Assembly: GCF_005281345.1 (NCBI RefSeq)
Contig: NZ_SZXJ01000027.1
Location: 69,045-133,044 of the forward strand
DNA length: 64,000 bases
Direction of reading: 5' to 3'
Origin: Citrobacter sp. wls619
GTDB taxonomy: Bacteria; Pseudomonadota; Gammaproteobacteria; Enterobacterales; Enterobacteriaceae
The notes under the pieces are model-generated. The model was given only the letters and a program-made list of their open reading frames with translations. It was not told the origin of the DNA and ran no database searches. The position numbers and the translations under genes are program-made. The first letter of the stretch is position 1. Each line of letters starts with the position of its first letter. Of the stretch, positions 1-9,587 are shown one piece after another.

Positions 1-178
1 AGCATTTGATGGTGCTCAGGTGAAGCAGGATCTTCCGGCAGATCGCGCCGAAGTGAAAGTGGGTATCCAGGCGAATCTGAATAGCCAGTGGAGTATCACT
101 GGACAAGTGGCGGGTCAAAAAGGACGTAATGACTATGGCGATCTCAGCGGTAGTTTGCTCGTACGCTACAGCTGGTAA
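1..178 (+). CDS. autotransporter beta-barrel, C-terminal end only (partial)
   Basis: Reading from base 2, an open frame runs 58 codons into TAA at 176-178. The fragment shows alternating polar and hydrophobic strands (VKVGIQANLNSQWSITGQVA, then SGSLLVRYSW) and ends in Trp. That is the usual C-terminal signature of an outer-membrane barrel recognised by the BAM complex. It looks like the last strands of an AIDA-type autotransporter (type Va secretion). The passenger domain lies outside the window, so the cargo function cannot be judged. The gene points towards the convergent symporter gene at 288, and the 110-bp gap between them has no strong terminator. It could also be another barrel protein with the same C-terminal motif. 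Confidence 0.75.
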   Translation, partial: AFDGAQVKQDLPADRAEVKVGIQANLNSQWSITGQVAGQKGRNDYGDLSGSLLVRYSW

Positions 179-287
179 TTGATGTAAATTATCATCCAGC
201 TGTTGTTGAAATACCCCAGTCTATGGCTGGGGTAATCTTTGTTGATGTGCGCTCTTGTTTACTTAGCTCGCTCTTGTCTTAAAAAAG

Positions 288-1559
288 TTAAGCCTTAATT
301 TGCTCTGTGACGTTTTCTGAAGACTCGCTTTCTTCCAGTAAACCTTCATCCTGTGCCAGCATCGCCGTTGCAATCCCGTTACCCAATACGTTTATCGCCG
401 AGCGCCCCATATCAAGGAAATGGTCGATACCCATCAGTAACAAAATTCCTGCAACCGGAATATTAAAGCTTGGGATGGTTGCCGCCAGTACCACCAGCGC
501 AGAACGCGGCACACCGGCAATCCCTTTGGACGCCAGCATCAGGGTCAACATCAGCACGGTAATTTCCGCGAAGGAGAGGTGAATATTATAGGCCTGTGCG
601 ATAAACATAGAGGCGAACGAGCAGTAGACCATGGAACCCACCAGGTTAAATGAATAACCGATAGGCAGTACAAATGACACAATATTGGGCGAGCAACCAA
701 ATTTGGTTAATTGCTCCAGCGTTTTCGGATAAGCGGCTTCGGAGCTACTGGTGGTGAAGGCGACCAGAACCGGGTCTTTCAGCATGCTGACCAGGCGGAA
801 CACCTCTTTTTTCAGCATCACATAACCCACGGCCAGCAGGACCAGACAGGTCAGCAAAATGGCCACATAATAACCACCAATGAACGACGCGTAGTTGAGC
901 AGGATCCCCAGACCCTGGGTAGAGATAACGGAAGAGATGGCGGCAAAAATAGCCAGCGGCGCAACATACATCACGTAGCCGGTCACTTTCAGCATAATGT
1001 GGGAGACTACATCCAGCGCGGCAACCAGCGGGGCGTTAAATTTTTCGCCGAGCGAAGCACCACCGATTCCAAAGAACATAGAGAACACGACGATTTGCAG
1101 GATCTCATTATTCGCCATCGCTTCGGCGATGCTGGTAGGAATGGTATGCGTCAGAAAACCTTTCAGGCTCATACCACCGACGGCAAGGCCGGTATCAGTG
1201 GCTTCCAGCGGGATCGCCAGGTTCAGGCCGCTGCCGGGTTGTTCGAGAGAGACCACAAACAGACCGACCAGAATAGACAGAATAGAAGAGCTGATAAACC
1301 AGATCATCGCTTTGCCGCCCACGCGCCCGATAGTTGAGGTTTCGCCCAGGCGCATAATACCCACGGTCAGGGTACTGAATACTAAAGGCGCAATCACCAT
1401 CTTAATCAGGCGCAAAAAGATGTCGGTGAGCAGCGTAATATTATCGGCCCAGGCGGTAACGACGCCGGGGGAGGCATAAGAGTGGATCACCGCACCCGAC
1501 AGGATACCCGCCAGCATGAAGATCACGATAAAGAGCGTGAGTTTGTTTGCATTTGCCAC
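288..1559 (-). CDS. dicarboxylate/amino acid:cation symporter (DAACS/SLC1 family)
   Basis: A 423-residue inner-membrane protein of the GltP/DctA family, close in length to E. coli DctA and GltP. Visible family landmarks are the serine-rich hairpin TTSSSEAAYPKTLEQL near residue 270 and the C-terminal GIDHFLDMGRSAINVLGNG segment. The latter resembles DctA more than glutamate carriers. It should import C4-dicarboxylates or acidic amino acids with H+ or Na+. The usual N-x-D-G-T signature of TM7 reads NLVGS here, so a coupling-site Asp is replaced by Val. The start ATG at 1559 lies at the head of a hydrophobic TM1. A CRP-type site sits about 170 bp upstream. The gene separates tar from whatever lies upstream, a non-E. 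coli arrangement. Substrate is not determinable from sequence. Confidence 0.85.
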   Translation of the reverse strand: MANANKLTLFIVIFMLAGILSGAVIHSYASPGVVTAWADNITLLTDIFLRLIKMVIAPLVFSTLTVGIMRLGETSTIGRVGGKAMIWFISSSILSILVGLFVVSLEQPGSGLNLAIPLEATDTGLAVGGMSLKGFLTHTIPTSIAEAMANNEILQIVVFSMFFGIGGASLGEKFNAPLVAALDVVSHIMLKVTGYVMYVAPLAIFAAISSVISTQGLGILLNYASFIGGYYVAILLTCLVLLAVGYVMLKKEVFRLVSMLKDPVLVAFTTSSSEAAYPKTLEQLTKFGCSPNIVSFVLPIGYSFNLVGSMVYCSFASMFIAQAYNIHLSFAEITVLMLTLMLASKGIAGVPRSALVVLAATIPSFNIPVAGILLLMGIDHFLDMGRSAINVLGNGIATAMLAQDEGLLEESESSENVTEQIKA

Positions 1560-1724
1560 TAAAAAGCCCTCAGTAAGGATTTAACATTTATTGTTCGGTT
1601 ACTCATTTTTTGTACTTATTAAGTGGTAACGAAGTATTCATCATATAAATTGGATTAAAGCGTAAGCGGATACAACTTTTTTTAATTTTTTATCCATTTT
1701 GTTGTGGTATTTGGTGGGCGATTA

Positions 1725-1740
1725 TGTGATCGGTATCACG
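1725..1740 (-). promoter_or_regulatory. probable CRP binding site
   Basis: The sequence TGTGATCGGTATCACG matches the CRP core TGTGA-N6-TCACA with one mismatch in the second half-site. It lies in the 407-bp gap between the symporter start (1559) and tar (1967). A minus-strand TATGAT, a possible -10, occurs closer to the symporter start. Control of the symporter is more likely than control of tar, because tar has its own sigma-28 promoter and catabolite control is typical for dicarboxylate carriers. The assignment of target is inference. Confidence 0.6.
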
Positions 1741-1908
1741 CGAAAGAGGGGCAGGGGATACAAATAGCGGCAAAATCAGGCGAGTTGAAAATGTTATTTT
1801 CATGATAATTATGATGTTTTTATGTAAATACGGTGTGGTTTCTGTGCCCCCTGGTTTTCCCTCCGCCCACCGGCCTTGCTTTCCTGCTGGATTTCCTTTT
1901 TGCAAACG

Positions 1909-1935
1909 TAAAGTTATCTCAGTGCATGCCGATAA
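1909..1935 (+). promoter_or_regulatory. sigma-28 (FliA) promoter of tar
   Basis: TAAAGTTA at 1909-1916 and GCCGATAA at 1928-1935 are separated by 11 bases. This matches the FliA consensus TAAAGTTT-N11-GCCGATAA with one change. It lies 31 bases before the tar start codon. It makes tar-tap-cheRBYZ a late (class 3) flagellar operon able to run without any upstream mocha operon. Confidence 0.92.
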
Positions 1936-1966
1936 TGTTGATAACTCGTTTTCAGGAAGGTGCCTT

Positions 1967-3628
1967 ATGTTTAACCGTATCCGCGTTGTCACAATGCTGA
2001 TGATGGTGCTGGGGGTTTTCGCACTGCTACAGCTTGTTTCCGGTGGTCTGTTGTTCTCTTCATTGCAGCAGAATCAGCAAAGTTTTGTTATTTCTAACGA
2101 TCTTCGACAGCAGCAAAGCGAACTCACCTCAACATGGGATCTAATGCTGCAAACACGCATCAATTTGAGTCGTTCCTCTGCGCGCATGATGATGGATGCG
2201 TCCAACCAGCAAAGCAGCGCGAAAAATGATCTGCTGAAGAATGCGAAAGCGTCGTTGGCGCAAGCCGAAGCGCATTACGCTAATTTCAAAAAAATCACGC
2301 CGTTGCCTGATATGACGGATGCCAGCGGTAACGTCGATGAAAAATATCAGCAGTACCATGCGGCCCTGGTGGAGCTCGTCCAGTTCCTTGAAAACGGCAA
2401 CATGGATGCATATTTCGCACAGCCAACTCAGGGTATGCAAAATGCCCTCGGCGCAGCGTTAGGTAAATATGCCGATGTTAGCGAGAAACTCTACCGCCAG
2501 GCCTTTGATCAAAGCGCAAGCGATTACCATTTTGCTCAATGGCAACTTGGCATTCTGGCTGTCGTGCTGGTACTGATTCTGGTGGTGGTGTGGTATGGCA
2601 TTCGTCATGCCTTGCTAAACCCTTTGTCTCGCGTCATTGCGCATATCCGTGAAATTGCCAGCGGTAACTTAACCGCAACTCTGGCGGTCAGCGGTCGTAA
2701 TGAAATTGGCGAGCTGGCCAGCACGGTCGATCATATGCAGCGTTCGCTAACCGAAACGGTAACCCTGGTGCGCGAAGGTTCGGATGCGATTTATTCCGGT
2801 ACCAGTGAAATTGCCAGCGGTAACACCGATCTTTCATCCCGTACTGAACAACAGGCTTCCGCACTGGAAGAAACAGCAGCCAGCATGGAACAGCTGACGG
2901 CTACCGTGAAGCAAAATGCGGACAATGCGCGTCAGGCTTCTCAACTGGCGAAAAGCGCCTCCGATACCGCGCAACATGGCGGCAAAGTGGTCGATAGCGT
3001 GGTGAATACCATGCACGAAATCGCCGATAGTTCGAAGAAAATTGCCGACATTATTAGCGTTATTGATGGCATTGCATTCCAGACAAACATTCTTGCGCTG
3101 AATGCGGCGGTAGAAGCTGCGCGTGCCGGTGAACAAGGCCGTGGTTTTGCCGTCGTTGCCGGTGAAGTGCGTAACCTGGCGAGCCGCAGTGCGCAGGCAG
3201 CAAAAGAGATTAAAGCGCTAATTGAAGATTCTGTATCGCGGGTTGATACCGGTTCTGTATTGGTAGAAAGCGCCGGGGAAACCATGCATGACATCGTTAA
3301 TGCGGTCACGCGTGTGACCGACATCATGGGGGAAATCGCCTCGGCATCCGATGAACAAAGTCGAGGGATAGATCAGGTTGCGCTCGCTGTGTCTGAAATG
3401 GACCGGGTTACGCAACAGAACGCCTCGCTGGTGCAGGAGTCGGCCGCTGCCGCTGCCGCACTCGAGGAGCAGGCCAGTCGCCTGACCCAGTCGGTATCGA
3501 CATTCCGCCTCGCGTCACGTCCTTCATCACCAAAGACGCGAGATACACGACTCCCTGCAACAGCGACTCCGGCGTCACAACCGCGCCAGCTAGCCACCGA
3601 ACAAGATACGCATTGGGAAACATTTTGA
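1967..3628 (+). CDS. tar: methyl-accepting chemotaxis protein II, aspartate/maltose receptor
   Basis: 553 residues, the same length as E. coli Tar. The start is ATG 1967, preceded by AGGAAGG at 1954-1960, rather than an earlier in-frame codon at 1802 without a ribosome site. TM1 is at about residues 7-33, the periplasmic four-helix sensor follows, and TM2 is at about 190-212. A HAMP domain and a long coiled-coil signalling domain come next, with the invariant hairpin [20 protein letters not shown]. The aspartate-binding arginines Arg64, Arg69 and Arg73 are all present in [12 protein letters not shown]. Methylation segments around [18 protein letters not shown] are intact. The protein ends in HWETF, a variant of the NWETF pentapeptide that tethers CheR and CheB. 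First gene of the tar-tap-cheRBYZ operon. Confidence 0.97.
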   Translation: MFNRIRVVTMLMMVLGVFALLQLVSGGLLFSSLQQNQQSFVISNDLRQQQSELTSTWDLMLQTRINLSRSSARMMMDASNQQSSAKNDLLKNAKASLAQAEAHYANFKKITPLPDMTDASGNVDEKYQQYHAALVELVQFLENGNMDAYFAQPTQGMQNALGAALGKYADVSEKLYRQAFDQSASDYHFAQWQLGILAVVLVLILVVVWYGIRHALLNPLSRVIAHIREIASGNLTATLAVSGRNEIGELASTVDHMQRSLTETVTLVREGSDAIYSGTSEIASGNTDLSSRTEQQASALEETAASMEQLTATVKQNADNARQASQLAKSASDTAQHGGKVVDSVVNTMHEIADSSKKIADIISVIDGIAFQTNILALNAAVEAARAGEQGRGFAVVAGEVRNLASRSAQAAKEIKALIEDSVSRVDTGSVLVESAGETMHDIVNAVTRVTDIMGEIASASDEQSRGIDQVALAVSEMDRVTQQNASLVQESAAAAAALEEQASRLTQSVSTFRLASRPSSPKTRDTRLPATATPASQPRQLATEQDTHWETF

Positions 3629-3671
3629 CTGACAGCTAAACCGCGGCCTGCGCCGCCTGATGGGAGCGTTG

Positions 3672-5273
3672 ATGTTTAATCGTATTCGAATTTCGACCAC
3701 GCTGTTTTTGATTTTAATCCTCTGCGGTGTTTTGCAGATTGGCAGTAATGGCTTGTCCTTCTGGGCATTTCGGGATGGTTTTCAGAACCTGAACCAGGTC
3801 GAACAGAGTAATCAGCAACGCGCTGCGCTGGCGCAAACCCGCGCTGTGTTATTACAGGCCAGTACTGCACTTAATAAAGCAGGCACGCTGACAGCTCTGA
3901 GCTATCCGCCAGAGGATATCAAAGCGCTGATGACGATTGCACAGGACAGCCTGACCCAGTCCGAATCGATATTTAAACGCTTTATGGCGACGACGCAGAC
4001 GGCAGAAGAGGGGAAGGCGCTGCAAAGCGCAACCGAGAAAAGTTTCAGTCAATGGCATAGCGACCTGGTTCACCAGGCAACCTGGCTGGAAAATAATCAG
4101 CTGTCAGATTTTTTGACTGCCCCGGTGCAGGCTTCACAGGATGCCTTTGATGCAAACTTTACGGCGTGGCAGAACAACATCAACCAGGTATTGCAAAAAG
4201 CAGAGGACCACAGCCAGCGTAGCTACCATATGTCTGGGGTGATTTTCGCCACCATGCTGGTACTGGCGGCGTTATTAACGACCGCAGCGCTGTACTGGTC
4301 GCGCAAAATGATTGTGCAGCCGCTGGCTATCATCGGTAGCCATTTCGACAGCATTGCGGCGGGTAATCTGGCGCGACCGATAGCGGTATATGGCCGTAAT
4401 GAGATTTCAGCCATTTTTGTCAGCCTGCAAGCGATGCAACAGGCACTGCGTGAGACGGTCAGTGAGGTACGCCAGGGGAGCTCGGCAATGCATACCGGGA
4501 TCTCGGAAATCGCGATGGGTAATAACGACCTGTCCTCACGAACTGAACAGCAGGCGGCATCGCTGGCGCAAACGGCAGCCAGTATGGAACAGCTTACCGC
4601 CACCGTGGGGCAAAACGCGGATAACGCACGACAAGCCTCAGGCATTGCCAAAAGTGCAGCCGATACAGCGCATAAAGGAGGGGAACAGACGGCTAAGGTT
4701 GCCAGCACTATGCATGAGATTTCTGCCAGCTCGCAGAAGATAGGTGACATCACCAGTGTGATTGACAGCATCGCTTTCCAGACCAACATCCTGGCGTTAA
4801 ACGCTGCGGTAGAAGCGGCCCGTGCCGGTGAGCAGGGGCGGGGTTTCGCCGTGGTCGCCGGAGAGGTCCGCAATCTGGCAAGCCGTAGCGCGCAGGCAGC
4901 GAAAGAAATTAAAGGGCTGATCGAAGAGTCCGTCACCCGCGTTCACCAGGGATCGCAACTGGTGGATATGGCGGCGCGCACGATGACAGAGATTGTTAGC
5001 TCGGTTACCCGGGTTAACGACATCATGGGGGAGATTGCCTCGGCCTCCGATGAACAACGCAGAGGCATTGAGCAGGTGGCGCAAGCCGTCAGCCAGATGG
5101 ATTCTGTCACACAGCAGAACGCCGGGCTGGTGGAAGAAGCGGCAGCCGCCACTGAGCAGTTAGCTACCCAGGCAGATAATCTTTCCGCCTGTGTCGCGTT
5201 TTTTAAAATTGAAGAACAAACCGTAACACAACAAGAATTGGCGCAGCCGCAGGTTGTGCCCGTTGTATCCTGA
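3672..5273 (+). CDS. tap: methyl-accepting chemotaxis protein IV, dipeptide receptor
   Basis: 533 residues from ATG 3672, matching E. coli Tap in length and start ([12 protein letters not shown]). The upstream codon at 3660 has no ribosome site, while GGGAG at 3662-3666 serves 3672. It has an N-terminal TM helix, a periplasmic sensor domain, a second TM near residue 190, HAMP, and the conserved MCP signalling hairpin. In E. coli, Tap senses dipeptides and pyrimidines, dipeptides through the binding protein DppA. It ends ...VVPVVS with no xWxxF tether, so it relies on Tar-type receptors for efficient adaptation. Salmonella lacks tap, so its presence argues for Escherichia or Citrobacter rather than Salmonella. 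The gap to tar is 43 bases. Confidence 0.96.
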   Translation: MFNRIRISTTLFLILILCGVLQIGSNGLSFWAFRDGFQNLNQVEQSNQQRAALAQTRAVLLQASTALNKAGTLTALSYPPEDIKALMTIAQDSLTQSESIFKRFMATTQTAEEGKALQSATEKSFSQWHSDLVHQATWLENNQLSDFLTAPVQASQDAFDANFTAWQNNINQVLQKAEDHSQRSYHMSGVIFATMLVLAALLTTAALYWSRKMIVQPLAIIGSHFDSIAAGNLARPIAVYGRNEISAIFVSLQAMQQALRETVSEVRQGSSAMHTGISEIAMGNNDLSSRTEQQAASLAQTAASMEQLTATVGQNADNARQASGIAKSAADTAHKGGEQTAKVASTMHEISASSQKIGDITSVIDSIAFQTNILALNAAVEAARAGEQGRGFAVVAGEVRNLASRSAQAAKEIKGLIEESVTRVHQGSQLVDMAARTMTEIVSSVTRVNDIMGEIASASDEQRRGIEQVAQAVSQMDSVTQQNAGLVEEAAAATEQLATQADNLSACVAFFKIEEQTVTQQELAQPQVVPVVS

Positions 5274-5292
5274 ATGTGATTGAGAAGGCGCT

Positions 5293-6155
5293 ATGACATC
5301 ATCTCTGCCCTCCGGGCAAACGTCATTATTGTTACAGATGACACAGCGCCTCGCGCTGTCTGACGCGCATTTTCGTCGGATATGTCAATTAATCTACCAG
5401 CGCGCGGGGATCGTGCTGGCCGACCACAAGCGGGACATGGTCTATAACCGCCTGGTTCGCCGGTTGCGTACCCTGGAACTGGATGATTTTGGTCGCTATC
5501 TCAGCATGCTGGAAGCCAACCAGAACAGTGCTGAATGGCAGGCTTTTATTAACTCCCTGACCACCAACCTGACCGCTTTTTTTCGCGAAGGGCATCACTT
5601 TCCGGTGCTGTCTGACCATGCCCGTCGACACAGCGGTGAATATCGCGTCTGGAGCGCGGCGGCGTCTACCGGAGAAGAACCTTACAGTATTGCGATTACG
5701 CTGGCCGATACCCTGGGTATGGCGCCGGGTCGCTGGCGTGTTTTTGCCAGCGACATTGATACTGAGGTGTTGGAAAAGGCAAGAAGCGGTATTTACCGTC
5801 TTGACGAGCTAAAAACGTTGTCGCCACAACAGCTGCAACGTTATTTCATGCGCGGTACCGGGCCTCATGAAGGGCTGGTACGCGTACGGCAGGAACTGGC
5901 AAGCCATGTTGAATTTTCCAGCGTGAATTTACTGGACAAAAAATACAACGTGCCAGGCCCGTTCGACGCCATATTCTGTCGTAACGTCATGATCTATTTT
6001 GACAAAACGACTCAGCAGGATATTTTGCACCGTTTTGTTCCACTCCTTAAACCTGACGGACTGCTGTTTGCCGGTCATTCAGAAAACTTTAGCAACCTCG
6101 TGCGCGAGTTTAGCCTGCGCGGGCAGACGGTGTATGCGCTAGGTAAGGATAAAGC

Positions 6156-6159
<4 letters not shown>
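5293..6159 (+). CDS. cheR: chemotaxis protein methyltransferase CheR
   Basis: 288 residues (E. coli 286). CheR uses S-adenosylmethionine to methylate glutamates in the receptor cytoplasmic domains during adaptation. The N-terminal helical domain holds the receptor-contact surface. The Rossmann methyltransferase core follows, with the SAM-binding stretch [17 protein letters not shown] and the [10 protein letters not shown] motif. The start ATG 5293 has GAGAAGG just upstream. The stop overlaps the cheB start by four bases (ATGA at 6156-6159), which indicates translational coupling of the methylating and demethylating enzymes. Confidence 0.97.
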
Positions 6160-7612
<1,453 letters not shown>

Positions 7613-7622
7613 GGATGTGATG

Positions 7623-8267
7623 ATGATGCAACCACAAATTAAACCTGTTGACGAACACTCGGCAGGGGACATCATTGCGCGCATCGGTAGTTTGACCCGA
7701 ATGCTGCGCGACAGCCTGCGTGAACTGGGGCTGGATCAGGCCATTGCCGAAGCGGCGGAAGCCATTCCCGACGCGCGCGATCGCCTGGACTACGTTGTAC
7801 AAATGACTGCGCAGGCGGCAGAGCGTGCGCTGAACAGCGTAGAAGCTTCACAGCCGCACCAGGATGCCATGGAAAAAGGGGCAAAAGACCTGACCAAACG
7901 CTGGGACGAATGGTTCGAAAATCCGATTGAACTGTCCGATGCCCGTGAACTGGTCACTGATACCCGCCAGTTCCTTGGTGATGTTCCCGGTCATACCAGC
8001 TTTACCAACGCCCAATTACTGGACATCATGATGGCGCAGGATTTCCAGGATCTCACCGGTCAGGTTATCAAGCGCATGATGGATGTTATCCAGGAGATTG
8101 AGCGTCAACTGCTGATGGTGCTGCTGGAAAACATTCCGGAGCAGGGCGCCCGACCAAAACGCGAGAACGAAAGTTTGCTGAATGGTCCGCAGGTTGACAC
8201 CTCTAAAGCTGGCGTAGTGGCAAGCCAGGATCAGGTCGACGACCTGCTGGATAGCCTCGGTTTCTGA
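7623..8267 (+). CDS. cheZ: CheY-P phosphatase CheZ
   Basis: 214 residues from ATG 7623, the E. coli length. Three consecutive ATGs (7620, 7623, 7626) follow GAGGA at 7611-7615, so the exact start is uncertain by one codon either way. The protein is mainly long helices forming a hairpin. The catalytic region [18 protein letters not shown] (Gln147 in E. coli) is intact. The conserved C-terminal CheY-binding helix [14 protein letters not shown] is also present. It terminates the signal by dephosphorylating CheY-P. Last gene of the tar operon. Confidence 0.96.
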   Translation: MMQPQIKPVDEHSAGDIIARIGSLTRMLRDSLRELGLDQAIAEAAEAIPDARDRLDYVVQMTAQAAERALNSVEASQPHQDAMEKGAKDLTKRWDEWFENPIELSDARELVTDTRQFLGDVPGHTSFTNAQLLDIMMAQDFQDLTGQVIKRMMDVIQEIERQLLMVLLENIPEQGARPKRENESLLNGPQVDTSKAGVVASQDQVDDLLDSLGF

Positions 8268-8276
8268 TGTGTATGT

Positions 8277-8307
8277 GCCGGATGCGGAAGGAAACTTCTC
8301 ATCCGGC
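8277..8307. repeat. REP-like palindrome
   Basis: GCCGGATG at 8277-8284 pairs with CATCCGGC at 8300-8307 across a short loop, the typical REP/PU palindrome core. It lies 10 bases after cheZ and has no T-run. The rest of the 168-bp gap to flhB should carry the flhB promoter, but no clear consensus was recognised. Confidence 0.7.
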
Positions 8308-8435
8308 TTACATGTTATTCATCGGCAATTGGTGTTAAAGCCATAAATCCCGTCTTTTTTACCGCTTACTCTCCCCATTGTTGCATGGCTGTTCTGGCAT
8401 CATTCACGCCTATATCTCTATCCAGGTTCTGATGC

Positions 8436-9587
8436 GTGGCAGAAGAAAGCGACGACGACAAAACAGAAGCCCCCACACCCCACCGACTTGAAAAAGCACG
8501 GGAAGAAGGGCAGATACCCCGATCCAAGGAGCTAACCTCACTGCTTATTTTGCTGGTGGGCGTGTGCATTATCTGGATTGGTGGGGAGTCGCTCGCCCGT
8601 AGGTTAGCAGGCATGCTGTCAACCGGATTACGCTTTGACCACAGTATGGTCAATGACCCTAACCTGATCCTGAGTCAAATCATCCTGTTGATTAAAGACG
8701 CCATGATTGCGTTGTTGCCGCTGATTACCGGGGTTGTGCTGGTGGCATTGATCTCCCCGGTGATGCTTGGTGGCTTGATCTTCAGCGGTAAATCGCTGCA
8801 ACCAAAATTCTCAAAGCTGAATCCGTTACCGGGTATTAAGCGTATGTTCTCGGCGCAAACCGGGGCGGAGCTGCTCAAAGCCATATTGAAATCCACGTTG
8901 GTGGGTAGCGTGGCGGGCTTCTATCTCTGGCATAACTGGCCGGAGATGATGCGCCTGATGGCCGAATCCCCGATTACGGCGATGGGTAATGCGCTGGATT
9001 TAGTCGGTATGTGCGCATTGCTGGTGGTGCTTGGCGTCATTCCGATGGTGGGGTTTGACGTCTTTTTCCAGATTTATAGCCACGTGAAAAAACTGCGGAT
9101 GTCGCGTCAGGATATCCGTGACGAATTTAAACAAAGCGAAGGTGACCCGCACGTTAAGGGCAAAATTCGCCAGATGCAGCGTGCGGCCGCACAGCGGCGC
9201 ATGATGGCAGATGTGCCGAAGGCGGATGTTATTGTGACCAACCCTACGCACTATTCGGTTGCCTTGCAGTACGACGAAAACAAAATGAGCGCGCCAAAAG
9301 TTGTGGCTAAAGGGGCCGGGCTGGTGGCATTGCGTATTCGAGAAATCGGCGCGGAGCACCGTGTCCCAACGTTAGAAGCTCCGCCGCTGGCGCGTGCGTT
9401 ATATCGCCATTCTGAGATTGGTCAGCAAATACCTGGCCAATTGTATGCCGCCGTTGCCGAAGTGTTGGCATGGGTATGGCAGTTAAAACGCTGGCGTCTT
9501 GCTGGCGGCACGCCGCCACCACAACCTGGAAACCTTCCGGTGCCTGAAGCACTGGATTTTATGAACGAGAAGAATACTGATGGCTAA
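8436..9587 (+). CDS. flhB: flagellar type III export apparatus switch protein FlhB
   Basis: 383 residues from a GTG start at 8436 (E. coli 382). No in-frame ATG exists at the conserved N-terminus. Four transmembrane helices lie between about residues 30 and 210. The cytoplasmic domain follows, with the autocleavage motif NPTH near residue 270 in DVIVTNPTHYSVAL. Cleavage between Asn and Pro switches secretion from rod/hook to filament substrates. The C-terminal tail is variable. It overlaps flhA by 8 bases, so flhB-flhA-flhE form a single operon. Confidence 0.96.
   Translation: MAEESDDDKTEAPTPHRLEKAREEGQIPRSKELTSLLILLVGVCIIWIGGESLARRLAGMLSTGLRFDHSMVNDPNLILSQIILLIKDAMIALLPLITGVVLVALISPVMLGGLIFSGKSLQPKFSKLNPLPGIKRMFSAQTGAELLKAILKSTLVGSVAGFYLWHNWPEMMRLMAESPITAMGNALDLVGMCALLVVLGVIPMVGFDVFFQIYSHVKKLRMSRQDIRDEFKQSEGDPHVKGKIRQMQRAAAQRRMMADVPKADVIVTNPTHYSVALQYDENKMSAPKVVAKGAGLVALRIREIGAEHRVPTLEAPPLARALYRHSEIGQQIPGQLYAAVAEVLAWVWQLKRWRLAGGTPPPQPGNLPVPEALDFMNEKNTDG

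Noticed and set aside
711-1337. 208-codon open frame on the plus strand
   Set aside because: Antisense to the symporter. Residue mix (Gln, Arg, His rich) is typical of a shadow frame.
1802-1966. N-terminal extension of Tar
   Set aside because: It contains the sigma-28 promoter, so this stretch is upstream of the transcript and cannot be translated from it.
4223-4936. 237-codon open frame on the minus strand
   Set aside because: Antisense to tap signalling domain. A similar shadow occurs opposite tar, so it reflects MCP codon usage, not a gene.
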